Shown here: piece by piece, positions 60,756 through 64,000 of the stretch
How positions within the stretch are numbered: position 1 is the first letter of the stretch
Layout: the number at the start of each line of letters is the position of its first letter
Source: Dioscorea cayenensis subsp. rotundata
Taxonomy: Eukaryota > Streptophyta > Magnoliopsida > Dioscoreales > Dioscoreaceae
NCBI RefSeq assembly: GCF_009730915.1
Contig: NC_052475.1
Span: forward strand, 27,899,016-27,963,015
Direction of reading: 5' to 3'
DNA: 64,000 nt
Program-made: the position numbers and the translations under genes
Notes under the pieces: generated by a model
Told to the model about the DNA's origin: nothing
Databases searched by the model: none
Seen by the model: only the letters and a program-made list of their open reading frames with translations

Positions 60756-63627
60756 ATGTCAGCTCGGGTGGCGTTCGCTGCGGCTGCGGCCATCTCTCGC
60801 TCTTCTTCTCGCGCTTCTTCTGCTAAGCTGATCCCACACCGCGGCCTCGCCGGTGGCGGAGGTTCATCTCTCCTCTCCTTCCCCCTCTTTCTTTTTCTCA
60901 ATTTTTATTGGGTTTTATTCCTGTACAGATCGCCATTTCCTCGCAAATTATTTGGTTGCCACTAAAATTACTAAATTTGATGTTGTGTTGTATAAATTTG
61001 AAGATTATTGTGGTGAAGAATCTGAATTTGTTGTTCTTGATTCGAGGTTTGCTTATTATGTGCTGATGATCAACGCTGGATTTACTGCAAAATTTGATTT
61101 TTCCTGCTGTAGTGGATAGTGATTCTCCCCTTAAGTCATATGTTTGGTTTACGTCTTTGATCACTGTGAAACTATTGCATTGTTTGAGCATTTTGTAGCC
61201 TAGATCAGTAATAGAAGAGTTATTTTCTTGTTTGACACATTTGAACATTGTGTCTTAAGTTTTTTAGAATTTTTTTCACTGTACAATTTTTAATACTTAG
61301 ACCATAGATGATTTTGAGCCAAGCATCTCTCTACTCCTGGCATGATTGCTTCCCTTCATCCCTTCTTAGATCACCAGACACATACAAGTGTTTTTATTGT
61401 TAAAAGTAGATGGTACAAAGTCAATACCAGTTGAACAATGGAAAAATACCATATGTGAGAATCAGCATTGCTGGCAATAAAAATGACACACACACAAAAA
61501 GGAAAAAAATCAAGTTAGTTTGAATATGCATATTATTTGCAACCCTTAGTTTAATTATATTCTGGGATATGATTGGCTGTAGTTAGAACTCGTGTGATTT
61601 AGTTTGAGAGAACAATTCTTCTGATGCTCTTATTTTATAGGCAACCATTCTGATTGTTACTGACCAAGCTCCTTGATTATTTTGGTTGGAACCCTTCTGA
61701 TTAATCTCAAGTATTATTCATGTATTTCTTCGTTGTGTGCAGATCATCATGGACCTCCAAAGGTTAACTTTTGGGAAGACCCATTAAGCCCATCAAAGTG
61801 GAAGGAAGAACATGTGAGTTTAGCCTTCATTTTTGGAATTTTTGCAATGCAAATATCAATTCTTGAAGTCCTTATGGTACTCCTTGTTCTCAATAATTCA
61901 ATTACTCTCATCATGTTTACCTGATCCAAAATCTTCTCACCAGATGCATCACTCAGTATTCTGTAGTGGTACTTGGAATTTGAAATATTTTTAATTTTAA
62001 CAAATGCCCCTTGTTGTCCACACATAAAACGAAAAATATCTGAAATATTCTTTTAAAATGGAGGCAAGGTTAGATAATGTAAACAAGTTGATCTGTCAAC
62101 AACACTACTGTATATTGTCTGAGTGGAGTTCTTGGGAAAGCTGGAAAAGACTTCCAGTTCGCACTTGGTGTAACCATTTAGCACCTCTTCTGCATTACAG
62201 AATTCACTCCAGATTAACTTTATTGTATCTATCCATAATTTTTTATTTTTAAATAGGTGGAGATTGACAGAAGACTCTCAAAATAACTTTTGAGATTCTT
62301 CAATAAAATTTTAGAGACTTGATCTGTTATCAGTGCGATGGATCATGGATGGTGCATTCTTCATTTACTTTTCATGATTGTGCTTATGAAGTCTACATAT
62401 GAGGCTGGTTTCTTACTTATAATGATGTATGTTGTGGAATTCTTCATTACTAGATTACATTTATTGTTCGTTTAGGAATTTATTTTCATTTTACTATTCT
62501 GTCACTTATACTAAGGGGGCGTTTGGTTGGATGTAGTTGAAAATGCAATGGATTTGTATTTACAAATCCTTGTATTTGAAAATTCAGGAGAGTCAAATCC
62601 AGTGTTTGGTTGGATGTATTTGTAATGCTGAGTCACAAAATTTTGTATTTGGTTGGAGAGATTTTTTTAATTTAGATTATTAATATAATATAATATATTA
62701 ATTATATATTATATTATTAATATTAATTGCACTATAATTATATTTTATAAAATATAAAATATAATTATAGTGTAATTAATTTTATGAGTAATTAATATAA
62801 TTAATATATACTTAATTTATTATAATAAAATATAAAATATTAATTATTTATTTTAATAAATAATATAATATAATATAATATATCAATTATATACTATATT
62901 ACAAATATTAATTACACTATAATTATATTTTATTTAATATTTTATAAAATATAATTATGGTATAATTAATATTATGAGTAATTAATATAATTAATATATT
63001 AATTCTTTATTAAAAAAATTAATATAATATAATATAATATATGAATTATATATTATATTACTAATATTAATTACACTATAATTACATTTTATAAGATATT
63101 AAATATAATATAATTATAGTGTAATTAATATTATAAGTAATTAATATAATTAATATATTAATTATTAGATGGGATTCACTGAATGGGATTTTGAAATTCG
63201 GTCATTTTGGCCGGATTTCATAATCCCATGACTTTTGGATTTGAAAATACAAAGGAGATTGAAATCCATTGAAACAAACAAAAGATTTCTCAAATCCAAG
63301 GATTTTCAAATCCAAGTATTTTCAAATCCGGCCAAACAAACAGCCCCTTAATGACTGATGATGCGAAGATCGTCATACCTGGCATTTGAAACTTAATATA
63401 CCATTTATCTTCTGCAGTTTGTGCTTGTCAGCTTAAGTGGTTGGGGTTTATTGATTTATGGAGGTTTCAAGCTTTTTGGTGGGAAAAAAGAAAAGAAAGA
63501 AGAGGTATTTTTTTCTTACCTGTATTTCATATGGGCTGATATATGCCTAGACTAACAACTGAACCAAGAGGAGAAAACTTACTGTTGGTTTCCTCTTTTT
63601 CAGGTGGTGCCAGATGCAAAGCAGTAG
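60756..63627 (+). CDS. Small mitochondrial membrane protein, probably complex I ESSS/NDUFB11-like subunit (95 aa, 4 exons)
   Basis: Exons 60756-60861, 61743-61813, 63418-63504 and 63604-63627 join in frame. Residues 1-35 (MSARVAFAAAAAISRSSSRA...) are Ala/Ser/Arg-rich without acids, a clear mitochondrial presequence. The mature part has a conserved-looking block GPPKVNFWEDPLSPSKWKEE (about 39-58), one transmembrane helix VLVSLSGWGLLIYGGFKLF (about 61-79) and a short Lys/Glu tail. I associate this with the small plant protein annotated as the ESSS subunit of respiratory complex I, from memory of the WEDPxSPSKWKEEH signature; the name is less sure than the location. Intron 2 (61814-63417) contains a MITE. 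Confidence 0.68.
62513..63352. mobile_element. PIF/Harbinger-like MITE in intron 2 of the 60.8-kb gene
   Basis: The left end is GGGGGCGTTTGGTTGG and the right end, read inverted, is GGGGCTGTTTGTTTGG, with TAA next to the left end and TTAA next to the right end, fitting the 3-bp TAA/TTA targets of this superfamily. Subterminal inverted blocks such as AAATCCTTGTATTTGAAAAT and its complement near 63300 support one element. There is no transposase. The interior contains the AT-palindrome array. Confidence 0.75.
62688..63168. repeat. Three-copy array of about 140-bp AT-rich palindromic units
   Basis: Units at about 62688-62812, 62862-63000 and 63021-63168 share the order AATATAATATATTAATTATA, TATTAATT(G/A)CACTATAATTA, ATATAATTATAGTGTAATTA and GAGTAATTAATATAATTAAT. 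CACTATAATTA and TAATTATAGTG within a unit are inverse complements, so each unit can fold into a hairpin. Confidence 0.8.
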
Positions 63628-64000
63628 AATGTTTTTCTTTGTATGCTTTTTAAAAATTTCAGTGGTCTAGAGCGGATGGTGTGAGCAAATAGATAGAACA
63701 TCTTGTTTGTAACATCAATGAATGCTTTGTGGACAGAATGCCCTTCTTTTGTTTCTGCGGTTGGATCACTTTTCTATAATTTGTTACTAATAAATCTCAT
63801 TTTTATGTTTTTTAAATGTTTTTTTTTTCCTTCTCAATGAAGGCTTTCCATTATTTTAAAGGTTGAAATTGATTCTTGTGGGTAACAAATAAAAGTATAT
63901 GGTTTTGAGCTGTGAGTCTTAATGTGTATTTAAATCTAATTCAGTTTCTAGGGTTTGTATTTACTTATGGAACATGTATAATTAACCTTGATTTATTATT
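63628..64000. other. 3' flank of the 60.8-kb gene
   Basis: Holds the 3' untranslated region, with AATAAA-like signals (TAATAAATC near 63789), then AT-rich DNA to the window edge. Confidence 0.4.

Overview
The window is nuclear DNA of a flowering plant. Genes are split by many short introns with GT/AG borders, intergenic DNA is AT-rich and loaded with plant-type transposon debris, and the gene set (VPS18, NDB-type NADH dehydrogenases, MRE11, LC8-like dynein light chain, a PSY peptide) is typical of angiosperms. Two intron-less genes (12.3 and 16.7 kb) have GC-rich 5' halves, which is more usual in monocots, so a non-grass monocot is my guess, held loosely.

Layout. 0.5-4.07 kb (-): 5' part of VPS18, running off the left edge. 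4.4-12.2 kb: transposon-rich block holding a foldback element with an old LTR fragment, a 3.0-kb solo Ty3/gypsy-type LTR (5-bp target duplication) inserted in an older foldback/MITE, a hAT MITE with a perfect 8-bp target duplication, a degenerate MITE, and a direct duplication of about 155 bp that lies just upstream of the next gene. 12.3-13.6 kb (+): intron-less gene for a basic, KEN-box protein with a perfect mitosis-specific (MSA) promoter motif. 16.7-18.5 kb (-): armadillo-repeat protein. 23.4-24.2 kb (+): LC8-type dynein light chain. 24.7-28.7 and 30.5-35.8 kb (-): two tandem NDB-type alternative NAD(P)H dehydrogenases with identical exon lengths and 579 residues each. 36.5-40.2 kb: non-coding duplicated DNA with a 430-bp hairpin. 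40.6-41.4 kb (-): relic of a LINE 3' end. 43.0-54.4 kb (+): complete 22-exon MRE11, including one GC-AG intron. 55.4-55.8 kb (+): a three-exon gene for an 82-residue PSY-type sulfated-peptide precursor. 57.0-58.7 kb: another LTR relic. 58.8 kb (-): tRNA-Asp(GTC). 59.2-59.8 kb (+): small acidic protein with paired DLxxRFxALK motifs. 60.8-63.6 kb (+): small mitochondrial membrane protein, probably a complex I accessory subunit, with a MITE holding an AT-palindrome array in its second intron.

The genes do not form one pathway. The two NDB proteins and the 60.8-kb protein are respiratory-chain components; MRE11 and the 12.3-kb gene carry E2F-like and MSA promoter motifs that suggest cell-cycle control; VPS18 and the PSY peptide belong to trafficking and secreted signalling. 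The points most worth a second look are the unannotated-looking PSY gene, the Glu/Gln difference at the predicted NADH/NADPH-selecting position of the tandem NDB pair, and the MSA plus KEN-box gene. All calls come from reading the sequence; no database search was possible.
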